Translations under genes and position numbers: made by a program
Notes under the pieces: generated by a model
The model's input: only the letters and a program-made list of their open reading frames with translations
What the model was told of the DNA's origin: nothing
Database searches by the model: none
Origin: Halogeometricum limi
GTDB lineage: Archaea > Halobacteriota > Halobacteria > Halobacteriales > Haloferacaceae
Length of the DNA: 64,000 nt
Direction: 5' to 3'
Assembly: GCF_900115785.1 (NCBI RefSeq)
Contig: NZ_FOYS01000001.1
Location: 124,001 to 188,000 of the forward strand
In this document: one piece after another, positions 1 through 7,973 of the stretch
Position numbering within the stretch: the stretch's first letter is position 1
Layout of the letters: every line of letters starts with the position of its first letter

Positions 1-660
1 CGCGAGGTACTCGTCAGCGTCTCCGCCGTCGTCGCACTCGGTCTCCTCCTCTTCGCCATCAGCGGCGTCTGGCCCCCGATGGTCGCCGTCGAGAGCGGAA
101 GTATGGAACCGGAGATGTACCGCGGTGACCTCGTGTTCATCACCGCGCCCGACCGGTTCACGCCCGGGTACGCATTCGAGGATACCGGCATCGTCACCGT
201 CGACATCGGCACCGAGGAGGGCTACACGTCGTTCGGCGGGGCGGGGTCCGTCGTCGTCTTCGACCCGCCCTCCCGCATCGGGTCGCCCATCATCCACCGC
301 GCGCACTTTCACGTCGAGAAGGGAGAGAACTGGTACGACAAGGCGAACCCCGACTACATCAATGCGGAGAACTGCGAGGAGTTGCGCTACTGCCCCGCCC
401 CGCACGCCGGGTTCATCACGAAAGGCGACGCGAACGCCCGCTACGACCAAGCGAGCAACATCGCCGAACCGGTCAGACCCGAGTGGATAGAGGGCGTCGC
501 TCGACTCCGCGTCCCCTACCTCGGGTACGTTCGACTCGAACTCGCGGGGATGCTCTACCCGTCACCGGTGGCGGCGGAGTCCCTCGCCGACGAGAACAGG
601 CCTGCGTCCGCAGACCCCCTCGGTTTCGGGTCCACGACTCGAACAGTCGGCGTCGCGTAA
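1..660 (+). CDS. sec11: Signal peptidase I, archaeal S26B type, 5' end missing
   Basis: This membrane serine protease removes signal peptides from Sec-exported proteins. The frame is open from base 1, so the start lies outside the window. What remains begins with one hydrophobic segment (about residues 4-24). The nucleophile box follows, SGSMEPEMYRGDLVF, with Ser in GSM. Further on is PIIHRAHFHV, whose first His fits the His that replaces Lys in archaeal enzymes, and then TKGDAN, which supplies the conserved Asp. The C-terminal tail is low in complexity. A signal peptidase gene beside orc1 is a known arrangement at haloarchaeal origins. It converges on orc1, with 91 bases between the two stop codons. 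Family assignment is firm; the symbol follows haloarchaeal usage. Confidence 0.9.
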   Translation, partial: REVLVSVSAVVALGLLLFAISGVWPPMVAVESGSMEPEMYRGDLVFITAPDRFTPGYAFEDTGIVTVDIGTEEGYTSFGGAGSVVVFDPPSRIGSPIIHRAHFHVEKGENWYDKANPDYINAENCEELRYCPAPHAGFITKGDANARYDQASNIAEPVRPEWIEGVARLRVPYLGYVRLELAGMLYPSPVAAESLADENRPASADPLGFGSTTRTVGVA

Positions 661-751
661 CCGTCGGTCGTATCTCACAGTCACGTCCGGTTCAGTTTCG
701 GAAACCATCGGAGAATCGGTGACTCGCCGAACCGTGCAGTTGTCGAACCGT

Positions 752-2494
752 TCAGTTGTCGAACCGCGCTTGGACGAACGGTTGCGCGTTCTCGATGTCG
801 CCGAGACGCGAGTCCGACAGGAGAACGGCTTCCGTCTCGTCGATAGGGACCGAGAGCGAGATTTCTTTCGTGCGGCCGTACCGGCCCTTCGAGACGACGA
901 CGGCGTTGACGATACCGAGCATGTCGAGTTCGGAGATGAGGTCCGTCACGCGCCGTTGAGTGAGGATGTCGGCGTCGATCTCCTCGCAGAGGCGTTTGTA
1001 GATGTTGAACACCTCGCCGGTGTTGATGTTGCGGACGCCGTTCTTCTCCAAGAGGATGATGGCGAAGAGGACGATTTTCGACTGCGTCGGGAGGGTGCGG
1101 ACGACTTCGACGACCCGGTCTAACTCTATCTTGTCCTGCGCCTGCCGGACGTGCGCTTCCTCGACGGTGTCGGCCTGCCCGCGTTCGGCGAGTTCGCCCG
1201 CCGTCCTGAGGAGGTCGAGTGCGCGCCGGGCGTCTCCGTGCTCCTGCGCGGCGAAGGCGGCGCAGAGCGGAATCACGTCGTCGGTGAGTGCGCCGCCTTT
1301 GAACGCGACGTCCGCGCGGTGTTGGAGGATGTCGCGCAACTGGTTCGCGTCGTACGGCGGGAACACGATCTCCTCCTCACCGAGACTCGACTTCACGCGC
1401 GGGTCGAGAAAGTCGGTGAACTTCAGGTCGTTCGAGATACCCATGATGGAGATGCGCGAGTTGCTCAGCTCCGAGTTCATCCGTGAGAGGTTGTACAGCG
1501 TGTCGTCGCCGGATTTCTCGACGAGTTTGTCTATCTCGTCGAGCATGATGACGACGACGCGTTCGTTGTAGTCGACGGCGTCGAAGAAGGTCGAATAGAC
1601 GCGGTCGGTCGGCCACCCCGTCATCGGTACCGTCTCCATCTCCTCTCTGTCCGTCTCCAACTGCTCGATTCGTTCCTCGACGGCCTCGACGCTGTCGAAG
1701 GAGGTGTCTTCTAACGGGGCCGGGGACTCTCCGACGCGCGTTCGGAGGTCTTCGAGTCGGTCGAGTCGGTTCTCGATGATATCGAAGTTCTTCTCGATGA
1801 ACTTGTTCGCGAGTTGCGCGAGGACGCGGTACTGGGTGTCCGTCACCTCGCAGTTGATGTACTCGACCTCGCAGGGGACGTCGTACTTCTGGGACGTCGA
1901 CTCCAGTTCCTGACTGACGAACTTCGCACTCGCGGTCTTTCCTGTCCCCGTCTTCCCGTAGATGAGGATGTTCGAGGGCGTCTCCCCGCGGAGTGCGGAG
2001 ACGAGAATCGTCGCCATCTGGTTTATCTGCTCGGTCCGGTGAGGCAGTTCGTGAGGCGTGTACGAGGGGCGCAGGACCTCCTTGTTCTCGAAGATGGGTT
2101 CGCCGGAGAGTAGGTCGTCGAACAGTCCGCGACTGTCGCCGTCGTCGTCTTCGAGGACGACTTCGTCCAAACTCACGTCCGTCGACGCGTCGTCTTCGAC
2201 GCCGCCGTCTTCGGCGTCGCTCGGGCCGATGCTCTCGCGGATATCGATGTCCTCGGCGGTGACCGCTTCGCCGCTCTCGGCCCTCTCTGACGCGTCGGAC
2301 GCGTCGGAAGCGTCGGACGCGTCAGAGGTGTCGGACGAACTGGACGGGTCGGACGAGTCGGACGCGTCGGCGGTGTCTGTCTCCGGCCGGTCCGTTTCGC
2401 GGCTCGCCTCCGTGGACTGCGGTGAGTCGGTCGCCGAGTCTTCGGGTGGCCGCGACTCCTCGTCCCGGTCTGATGTCGGTGTGTCGTCGTCCAT
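752..2494 (-). CDS. orc1: Orc1/Cdc6 replication initiator
   Basis: This AAA+ protein binds origin recognition boxes and starts chromosome replication. Residues 1-120 form an acidic, probably disordered arm with a Ser-Asp-Ala repeat (about 45-69). Walker A GKTGTGKT is at 180-187, Walker B VIMLDEIDKL at about 315-324, and sensor-1-like SIMGISNDLKF follows. The C-terminal 150 residues fit the winged-helix domain (QRRVTDLISELDMLGIV). ATG at 2494 is chosen because GAGGGGGT precedes it; an in-frame start 26 codons upstream would run through the promoter. The gene points away from the 1.2 kb origin region. An ORB lies over the predicted transcription start, which suggests self-regulation. The 580-residue length is longer than most Orc1 proteins because of the arm. 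Confidence 0.95.
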   Translation of the reverse strand: MDDDTPTSDRDEESRPPEDSATDSPQSTEASRETDRPETDTADASDSSDPSSSSDTSDASDASDASDASERAESGEAVTAEDIDIRESIGPSDAEDGGVEDDASTDVSLDEVVLEDDDGDSRGLFDDLLSGEPIFENKEVLRPSYTPHELPHRTEQINQMATILVSALRGETPSNILIYGKTGTGKTASAKFVSQELESTSQKYDVPCEVEYINCEVTDTQYRVLAQLANKFIEKNFDIIENRLDRLEDLRTRVGESPAPLEDTSFDSVEAVEERIEQLETDREEMETVPMTGWPTDRVYSTFFDAVDYNERVVVIMLDEIDKLVEKSGDDTLYNLSRMNSELSNSRISIMGISNDLKFTDFLDPRVKSSLGEEEIVFPPYDANQLRDILQHRADVAFKGGALTDDVIPLCAAFAAQEHGDARRALDLLRTAGELAERGQADTVEEAHVRQAQDKIELDRVVEVVRTLPTQSKIVLFAIILLEKNGVRNINTGEVFNIYKRLCEEIDADILTQRRVTDLISELDMLGIVNAVVVSKGRYGRTKEISLSVPIDETEAVLLSDSRLGDIENAQPFVQARFDN

Positions 2495-2500
2495 GTGTGT

Positions 2501-2525
2501 GACCCCCTCGTTTCGACTGGAAACC
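2501..2525 (-). promoter_or_regulatory. ORB in the orc1 promoter/leader
   Basis: On the minus strand this reads TTTCCAGTCGAAACGAGGGG, an ORB variant that ends seven bases before the orc1 ATG. A TATA-like CGTTTAC at about 2532-2538 would put the transcript start inside this box. Bound Orc1 could therefore block its own transcription; this is inference. Confidence 0.7.
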
Positions 2526-2830
2526 GCTCCGTAAACGGCCCACAACGGGCGTGACGTCGTGTTTGAGTGCAACGTAACACCACGAAACCGAGACGGGAGC
2601 GTCCAGATGATGCAGACGAACCAGACGAACAGGTGCTACAAAAAACTTGTCTATCGGTCGCACGGTCGGTGTCGAGCATTCCTCGAATGTGCCGCTGCCG
2701 GCCCACAGTGGTCGGTGAGTAATCGATACGGGTGCTCCCGACGTGCGAGAGTGAGAACAGCCTCTGCTGTCGTGTTCGAATCGGATTTAGACGTTCAATA
2801 GGCGACAGAATAGGCGGTCGACCGCGAGGG

Positions 2831-2856
2831 TTTTCGACCGGAAGCAGGGGGTGGTG
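2831..2856 (+). repeat. Degenerate ORB-like site
   Basis: TTTTCGACCGGAAGCAGGGG followed by GTGGTG resembles the plus-strand ORB, with one base missing in the centre. It lies in the origin region between orc1 and the left perfect ORB. Half sites are also visible at 2882-2897 (minus), 2961-2985 (plus) and 3017-3038 (plus). Confidence 0.5.
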
Positions 2857-2986
2857 CCGAAAAATCGGAAGAGAGGGGGAGCGTTTCGGGTCTGGACGCT
2901 CACCAGAGAGAGTTCGTAGCCGCCGTCTTCGGACGAGTGAGTCGATTCGAGAGTGTATGGACACGAAACGGTGGAGGGGGTCACCT

Positions 2987-3013
2987 CCCCCACCCCTTCG
3001 TTTCGGGTGGAAC
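2987..3013 (-). repeat. Origin recognition box, left arm
   Basis: Read on the minus strand it begins GTTCCACCCGAAACGAAGGG and continues with a run of G. It matches the right arm (3188-3214) at all 27 positions in inverted orientation. The G-rich end points away from the AT-rich centre, as in other archaeal ORB pairs. Confidence 0.9.
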
Positions 3014-3054
3014 GCCAATCGAAGGGGGTGGGGGTCTCGCGGGGACTTCTTCGA

Positions 3055-3150
3055 ACAGGTGGTTTTATTACTTAACCTGTTCAACCAAACCCGTAGTAGA
3101 GAAAAGAGTATAATTACACTGCTTCACCTATCTAGGATAAGACCGTTCTA
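3055..3150. other. AT-rich probable duplex unwinding element
   Basis: This is the most AT-rich stretch of the origin region, with TTTTATTACTTAACC and GTATAATTACAC inside a GC-rich chromosome. It lies between the two perfect ORB arms. The role in melting is inferred from position and composition. Confidence 0.75.
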
Positions 3151-3187
3151 CCGGTCATCCGAGCAGACGGGGGGACCCGTTCGCCCG

Positions 3188-3214
3188 GTTCCACCCGAAA
3201 CGAAGGGGTGGGGG
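3188..3214 (+). repeat. Origin recognition box, right arm
   Basis: This is a perfect inverted copy of 2987-3013, with 174 bases between the two arms. The conserved core CCGAAACGAAGGGGT is followed by a G string. It is the expected binding site for the Orc1 winged helix and AAA+ domains. Confidence 0.9.
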
Positions 3215-3610
3215 TGTTGTCGCCTTCGACCCATCGCTTCGCTTCGAACCGGATAGACGGGAGGTGCCTGGTCCGCGAACACACAGAAGGCGTTTCGAAA
3301 CCGCCGGTTCGTCCTCGACCACTCATCGTCTGTTCGACACGAAACCAGGGTGATTTGAGAGTGCCCTGTGTTTCACGTCCACAGTTTCCAGAACAGAGAA
3401 CCCCCTCAGTCGCCGTCGCGGATGCACCACCGTATGGGTCGTCTTAACTCGCATCCGTCTGCGCGTGCGAGAGAAGCAGTCACGGCGGGTGTCGGTTCTC
3501 CTCTCTTGGTCGCCGTCTGCTCGATTCCGCCGAGGGCGAGACTACGCGAGCGTTAATCTGGTGTCTGTCGAGTAAAGCAGCGGTAAATCTGACCGGCGTC
3601 TGACGTAGTG

Positions 3611-3639
3611 CTTAAGTGACCTCAGAAATGTGGTACCCT
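3611..3639 (+). promoter_or_regulatory. Promoter of oapABC
   Basis: A TATA-like CTTAAG at 3611-3616 would start transcription near 3639. This leaves a leader of about 45 bases with a GGGAGGA ribosome binding site (3673-3679) just before the oapA ATG. A leader with a Shine-Dalgarno sequence is unusual here, because most genes in the window look leaderless. Confidence 0.55.
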
Positions 3640-3683
3640 CATACGCCCCTCCACGACCAAATCGGGAGGTGCGGGAGGATAGG

Positions 3684-4325
3684 ATGGGACTGCTTACAGA
3701 ACTTAGAGACAGCATCTCACGGGTCGCCGACCGCCTGTTTACGGACTCGGAGCCGAGACGAATCGGCATCTACGGTCCACCGAACGCCGGAAAGACGACC
3801 CTCGCAAACCGTATCGCCCGTGATTGGACCGGTGACGCCATCGGCCCCGAGAGCCACATTCCCCACGAGACGCGCCGCGCGCGCAGAAAGGAGAACGTGG
3901 AGATAGAACGCAACGGCAAGAAAGTCACCATCGACATCGTCGACACGCCGGGTGTGACGACGAAAGTCGACTACAAAGAGTTCCTCGACCACGATATGCA
4001 GAAGGACGACGCCGTCCGTCGGTCTCGGGAGGCCACCGAGGGCGTCGCCGAAGCGATGCACTGGCTTCGCGAGGACGTCGAGGGTGTCATCTACGTGCTC
4101 GACAGCACCGAAGACCCGTTCACGCAGGTCAACACGATGCTCATCGGTATCATCGAGAGTCAGGACCTGCCCGTGCTCATCTTCGCGAACAAGACCGACT
4201 TGGAGGACTCGAACGTCCAGCGTATCGCCAACGCCTTCCCGCAGCACGAGACGGTGCCACTCTCTGCGCTCGAAGGGAACAACATGGACGAAGTGTACGA
4301 CAAGATCGCGGAGTACTTTGGGTGA
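3684..4325 (+). CDS. oapA: Origin-associated Era-like GTPase OapA
   Basis: This is a small P-loop GTPase of the TRAFAC class, 213 residues. G1 GPPNAGKT is at 31-38, G3 DTPGVTT at about 90-96, G4 NKTD at about 173-176, and the C-terminus is short (DKIAEYFG). ATG 3684 is chosen for the GGGAGGAT ribosome site just upstream; the in-frame GTG at 3630 has none. Its stop codon overlaps the GTG of the next gene in GTGA, so translation is probably coupled. Genes for a GTPase, a DUF2073 protein and a zinc-ribbon protein beside orc1 and oriC are known in haloarchaea as oapABC. Their effect on replication is known from the family, while the biochemical role remains unclear. Confidence 0.85.
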   Translation: MGLLTELRDSISRVADRLFTDSEPRRIGIYGPPNAGKTTLANRIARDWTGDAIGPESHIPHETRRARRKENVEIERNGKKVTIDIVDTPGVTTKVDYKEFLDHDMQKDDAVRRSREATEGVAEAMHWLREDVEGVIYVLDSTEDPFTQVNTMLIGIIESQDLPVLIFANKTDLEDSNVQRIANAFPQHETVPLSALEGNNMDEVYDKIAEYFG

Positions 4326-4711
4326 GCACAGTGCCTGAAGTCACACCCGGCGACGACGGGGTACAGATCGACCTCATCAGCGGTGCCCGAATGGAGGGCC
4401 TCGCGAGCATGGAGAAAATTCGGCTCATCCTCGACGGCGTCCGCGACGGTAACATCGTCATCTTAGAGGAGGGACTCTCGCCGGACGAAGAGTCGAAGCT
4501 CATCGAGGTGACGATGACCGAGATAAGCCCCGACGAGTTCAACGGCATCGAGATAGAGACCTACCCGCAGTCGAAGGGCGGGCAGGGGTTCCTCGGCCGA
4601 CTGATGGGCAAAGAGACGACGAAGAAGCTCACGGTCATCGGCCCGGCAAACCAGATTCAGACGCTCCACAAAGACGAGAACCTCATCAGCGCGCTCGTCT
4701 CGCGGAAGTAG
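4322..4711 (+). CDS. oapB: Origin-associated protein OapB (DUF2073)
   Basis: This 129-residue acidic protein has no signal peptide or membrane segment. The N-terminal half (VQIDLISGARMEGL, then KIRLILDGVRDGNIVILEEG) and the central EEGLSPDEESKLIEVTM fit the DUF2073 family found beside OapA. A basic, Gly-rich stretch (KGGQGFLGRLMGKETTKKL) precedes a strand-rich C-terminus. Translation starts at GTG 4322, overlapping the oapA stop; GTG 4331 is an alternative. It is the second gene of the oapABC group on the replication side of the origin. Function is known only by association with origin control and RNA binding proposed for relatives, which cannot be judged from sequence here. Confidence 0.85.
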   Translation: MSTVPEVTPGDDGVQIDLISGARMEGLASMEKIRLILDGVRDGNIVILEEGLSPDEESKLIEVTMTEISPDEFNGIEIETYPQSKGGQGFLGRLMGKETTKKLTVIGPANQIQTLHKDENLISALVSRK

Positions 4712-4813
4712 CGCGCAGAACGGCGAAGAACGCCACCAACCCACCGACGCCGACGGTGCGTCCCGACCGGGACGCTCGGCGGCCGCGACGACAGACGACG
4801 AGAACGGACACAC

Positions 4814-5938
4814 ATGCCCCACCAATGCACGAACTGCGGGAGGGTGTTCGCCGACGGCTCCAAAGAGATGCTGTCGGGGTGCCCCAACTGCGGCGGCAAC
4901 AAGTTCCAGTTCGACCCTTCGGGGTCCGGGAGCGACGGCGCCGCCCAGACGACGAACCGCCGACAGGCGTCGTCGTCCGACACCACTCCGTCGGGGCGCG
5001 CCGCCGACCACAGTCGAGAGGCGACCGGACGCGAGTCCGCGTCGACCGGAAACGACACCGCACGGACGGAATCCGCGTCTTCGACCGACGACGACGCCGC
5101 GGGTTCGACGACGTGGCGACGCGCCGCGTCGCGCGCGGCGGAAGCCGACGACGGCGGACGACCCGACACACGCAGTCACGACGGACAGCCTCGCTCGGAC
5201 GACCAGACGAACGACGTCGACTCCGCCGCCCGTCGCGGGCAGACGCTCCGCGAGTGGGCGAACTCCCGCGGCTTCGCGAGCGAAGTCGAAGACGCCAACG
5301 ACGAGACGACGCTCCGGGAGAACCGTCGACGGACTGGGGATGCCCAGCGACGGCGCTCGGAGCGACCGGACGAGCAGTCGCCGCCGGGGACGACGGAGTC
5401 GTCTTCCTCGGCGTCGACGTCGCCGAACTCGCCCCCGTCGAACTCGTCTCCACCGGAATCGACGCCGTCGGATTCGTCTCCGTCCGAAACTGGACCGTCG
5501 ACGTCCCCATCGGAATCGACGCCACCGGCATCGACGCCGCCGTCTGACTCCGCCGCGTCACCGTCACCGTCCCCGGAGGCTTCGTCTGCGGACCCCGCCG
5601 ACCCGTCGGTGTTCGGCGACGACACGGAAGACGACGCACAGGCGAGTGCGCGCTCTGAGGTCGTCTCCCCGGACGAGATTCGAGCGGCGAGCGAACGACC
5701 CCCGGACGCCGAGGGGACGGTCATCGAACCACAGAGCGACGAGCGCCCGGACCTCGACGACCTGCGCGAGGAACTGAACGACCAGTTCGAGAGCATCAAA
5801 ATCGTCGCACCCGGCGAGTACGAACTCAACCTGATGGAACTGTACGACCGCCCCGAGTACATTATCTCGCTTCGCGAGGACGGCCGCTACGTCATCGAAG
5901 TCCCCGACACGTGGGGAAGCCACGACGACGACCGCTGA
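4814..5938 (+). CDS. oapC: Origin-associated zinc-ribbon protein OapC
   Basis: This 374-residue protein starts with a four-Cys zinc ribbon (CTNC at 5-8, CPNC at 23-26). About 250 residues of Ser, Asp, Pro and Thr follow, with no predicted fold (roughly 40-290). A conserved C-terminal domain closes it (about 305-374: ESIKIVAPGEYELNLMEL, then YIISLREDGRYVIEVP). The layout of ribbon, disordered linker and terminal domain matches the OapC/ArvC family of haloarchaeal origin loci. ATG 4814 lies 102 bases after oapB and is probably in the same transcript. The linker region has open frames in several phases because of its codon bias; only this frame keeps the two end domains. The stop codon lies in a 20-bp tandem duplication. 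Confidence 0.85.
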   Translation: MPHQCTNCGRVFADGSKEMLSGCPNCGGNKFQFDPSGSGSDGAAQTTNRRQASSSDTTPSGRAADHSREATGRESASTGNDTARTESASSTDDDAAGSTTWRRAASRAAEADDGGRPDTRSHDGQPRSDDQTNDVDSAARRGQTLREWANSRGFASEVEDANDETTLRENRRRTGDAQRRRSERPDEQSPPGTTESSSSASTSPNSPPSNSSPPESTPSDSSPSETGPSTSPSESTPPASTPPSDSAASPSPSPEASSADPADPSVFGDDTEDDAQASARSEVVSPDEIRAASERPPDAEGTVIEPQSDERPDLDDLREELNDQFESIKIVAPGEYELNLMELYDRPEYIISLREDGRYVIEVPDTWGSHDDDR

Positions 5939-5960
5939 ACCACAAAGACGACCGCTGAAC
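5921..5960. repeat. 20-bp tandem duplication across the oapC stop codon
   Basis: Two adjacent 20-base units (5921-5940 and 5941-5960) match at 18 of 20 positions. Both contain GACGACCGCTGAAC, so the second unit repeats the last codons and the stop outside the gene. Confidence 0.8.
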
Positions 5961-6048
5961 CGTCTCCGGTCGCGCCTCGGGCGCTTCGGGGTCCCACTCC
6001 TCTCTTCTCTTCCCGCATCCATTCTCGCGTCCTCTCCGCTTCGACGCC

Positions 6049-6075
6049 GCCGAACCCCTTCGTTTCCGGTCGAAC
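6049..6075 (-). repeat. Dispersed ORB-like motif 1
   Basis: On the minus strand this reads GTTCGACCGGAAACGAAGGG followed by GTTCGG. It shares the GAAACGAAGGGG core with the origin boxes but lies 2.8 kb from the right ORB, between oapC and the MATE gene. Confidence 0.65.
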
Positions 6076-6145
6076 TCCCCTCGCGAGTACCGGTGCTATC
6101 GGCCGGTTGGTCAACGGCTACACACGACTCGTCCCTCGTTCGGAT

Positions 6146-7615
6146 ATGCGCGCTTCGCTGCAGCGTCGTCTCTCGGCGCTGCTGACGTACTTCCCGGCGC
6201 TCTTGGCCCGACTCGGCCTCGTCGACCGAGAGAAGGGGTCACGGGCGTTCGACCTCGCGGTTCCCGTGATGGTCACGGGCGGAATGCGGACGCTCCTGCG
6301 CATCTCTGACTTTCTGATGGTGAGTTTCGCGCTCGGCGAGGCGGCCGTCGCCGGACTCGAACTCGGTTTTCAGTACTACTTCATCCCGTTCGGTCTCGCC
6401 CTCGCACTCACCAGCGGCACCATCAGCGTCGTCTCGCGGTTCGTCGGCGCGGACGACTACGACGCCGCGGACTTCGCGGTGAAACAGTCGTTGTGGCTCT
6501 CGATACTCCTCTCGGTGCCTATCACCGCCGCCGGATGGGCGTACGCCGACCCGTTGGTCGGACTGTTGACGAACGACGAGACGGCCATCCGACTCGGCGG
6601 CGACTACCTCCGCGTCGTGATGCTCTCGGTGGCGTTTCGCTTCTGGAGCATGATTGCCGCTCGCGCCCTCGCGGGCGTCGGCGACACGAAAACGCCGATG
6701 TACGTCCGACTGCTCACTCTCCCGACCAACGTCGCACTCAACGCCGTGCTCATCTTCGGCCTCCTCGGCGCGCCGCGACTCGGCGTGGAGGGGGCGGCGT
6801 GGGGAACGGTCGCCGCGAACACGCTCGCAGCGGTCATCTTCTTCGCCATCCTCGTCTCCGGTCGGCGCGACGTCCGTCTCCGCCTCGGGGGGAAGCAGTG
6901 GGACTGGAGCGTCGTCAGAGAAATCGTTCGCGTCGGTCTGCCACTCGCCGGCACGCGACTCTCGCGGACGTTCGGCCGGTTCCCGTTCCTGTTCGTCCTC
7001 GGCGTTCTCGGAACGGACGTCGTCGCCGCGTACGCCATCGGCCGTCGGGTGATGCTTCTGGCTCTCATGCCCGCGTGGGGGTACTCCACCGCGGCGTCGA
7101 CGCTCGTCGGGCAGGCCATCGGGAGCGGTGACGACGCTGAGGCGACCGAGTACGGGTGGCAGACGCTCCGAATCGCGCTGGTGACGCAGTTGCTCGTCGC
7201 CGCGGTCATCTTCGTCGCCGCCGCGCCCGTCGCCGAGGCGTTCCGCGCGAGCAACGTGGAACTGACGGCGACGTTCGTCCGCGTCTTCGGTCTCGGCGTG
7301 GCCGGGTTCAGCGTCTCGCGCACGATGCGCGGCGCACTCCGCGGTGCGGGTGACACGCGGTGGCCGTTCTACGGCGGCCTCGTCGGGACGTACGCGGTTC
7401 GGCTCCCTATCGCCGCCGCGGCACTGCCCGTCGGGTTCGGACTCACGCTGTTCGGCGTCACCGTCGCACCCGGATTCGGACTCGCACTCCCGGCCGTCTA
7501 CGCGGCCATCCTCGCCGATATGTACGCTCGTGCCGTCGTCAACGGCGCGCGGTACTACAGCGGCGAGTGGATTCGAGTCGCCCGGGAGTCCGGGGTCGGT
7601 TCGACGGCGGACTGA
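6146..7615 (+). CDS. MATE family multidrug/sodium exporter
   Basis: This is a 489-residue membrane protein with about 12 hydrophobic segments in two similar halves, as in MATE (NorM/DinF) exporters. These use Na+ or H+ gradients to expel organic cations and other small molecules. The first half has AVPVMVTGGMRTLLRISDFL and GAPRLGVEGAAWGTVAANTL; the second has GLPLAGTRL, STLVGQAIGSGD and a repeat-like RGALRGAGDTRWPFYG. RALAGVGDTKTPMYV and RGALRGAGDTRWPF are matching loops of the two halves, a strong family sign. ATG 6146 is preferred to TTG 6107 because it precedes a normal basic N-terminus. The gene stands alone between two ORB-like motifs. Substrate cannot be read from sequence. Confidence 0.9.
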   Translation: MRASLQRRLSALLTYFPALLARLGLVDREKGSRAFDLAVPVMVTGGMRTLLRISDFLMVSFALGEAAVAGLELGFQYYFIPFGLALALTSGTISVVSRFVGADDYDAADFAVKQSLWLSILLSVPITAAGWAYADPLVGLLTNDETAIRLGGDYLRVVMLSVAFRFWSMIAARALAGVGDTKTPMYVRLLTLPTNVALNAVLIFGLLGAPRLGVEGAAWGTVAANTLAAVIFFAILVSGRRDVRLRLGGKQWDWSVVREIVRVGLPLAGTRLSRTFGRFPFLFVLGVLGTDVVAAYAIGRRVMLLALMPAWGYSTAASTLVGQAIGSGDDAEATEYGWQTLRIALVTQLLVAAVIFVAAAPVAEAFRASNVELTATFVRVFGLGVAGFSVSRTMRGALRGAGDTRWPFYGGLVGTYAVRLPIAAAALPVGFGLTLFGVTVAPGFGLALPAVYAAILADMYARAVVNGARYYSGEWIRVARESGVGSTAD

Positions 7616-7656
7616 GAGGGAGAACTGAGAGCGAAAAACGAGTCGACCGTCGACCG

Positions 7657-7684
7657 CCGAACCCCTTCGCTTCCACTCGAACTC
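7657..7684 (-). repeat. Dispersed ORB-like motif 2
   Basis: The minus strand reads GTTCGAGTGGAAGCGAAGGG followed by GTTCGG, one base off the common GAAACGAAGGGG core. It lies 42 bases after the MATE stop. Confidence 0.6.
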
Positions 7685-7758
7685 CGAACGTACTCGACTT
7701 CGAGTGGTCTCTTCGAGGACCGACTGCGGACTCGGTCGGAACCGACCGATACTGAAGG

Positions 7759-7765
7759 CTTTAAG
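7759..7765 (+). promoter_or_regulatory. TATA box of the 29-residue membrane protein
   Basis: CTTTAAG is centred 28 bases before ATG 7790. The spacing fits a leaderless haloarchaeal transcript and supports the small gene. Confidence 0.65.
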
Positions 7766-7789
7766 CGCCAGCGCTGTCAGCGTGTCACT

Positions 7790-7879
7790 ATGAGCCAAGC
7801 GACGAAAATCGTCATCGGTACCGTCGGTGTCTCCGCCTTTCTCGCCATCGCACTCCTCGCCGTCCTCGCGTTCGGGTAA
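7790..7879 (+). CDS. Small single-span membrane protein, 29 residues
   Basis: The product starts MSQATKIVIG and continues with a hydrophobic helix (about residues 7-28) ending in LAFG. The support is the well-placed TATA box, an ATG at the predicted transcript start, a short polar N-terminus and a clean helix. There is no partner in an operon: the next gene begins 94 bases later. The function is unknown. Haloarchaeal genomes carry many such one-helix proteins, some of which accompany membrane complexes. The protein is too short for homology to be judged here. Confidence 0.65.
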   Translation: MSQATKIVIGTVGVSAFLAIALLAVLAFG

Positions 7880-7973
7880 CGGCGTCTCGCGCGGTGGTCT
7901 CGCCTCGCCGACGAGCGTCACGACGCCGCGCCGATAGCGCACCGCTGAAGAGTTCGCGGACCAAACGGGCCGT

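Larger units (their letters stand above)
2495..3640. other. oriC: Chromosomal replication origin (oriC1-type)
   Basis: This 1.15 kb gene-free region lies between divergent orc1 and oapA. It holds a perfect 27-bp inverted repeat (2987-3013 and 3188-3214) of the archaeal ORB type, core CCGAAACGAAGGGGT. Between the arms, about 3058-3150 is distinctly AT-rich (TTTTATTACTTAACC, GAGTATAATTACAC), as expected for a duplex unwinding element. Further ORB-like copies lie at 2501, 2831, 2882, 2961 and 3017. From about 3240 to 3600 there is no clear motif apart from the oapA promoter at its end. Paired inverted ORBs around an AT-rich segment next to orc1 are the established layout of haloarchaeal origins, so this call is strong although replication itself cannot be seen. 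Confidence 0.9.

Noticed and set aside
2173-3084. Open frame across the origin on the minus strand
   Set aside because: It runs through the ORBs and the AT-rich core and translates to Arg/Thr/Pro-rich sequence without any domain.
6239-7942. Long open frame on the minus strand opposite the MATE gene
   Set aside because: Its protein is Arg/Glu/Asp-rich with no fold, a usual antisense shadow in GC-rich genomes; the plus strand has the conserved membrane protein.
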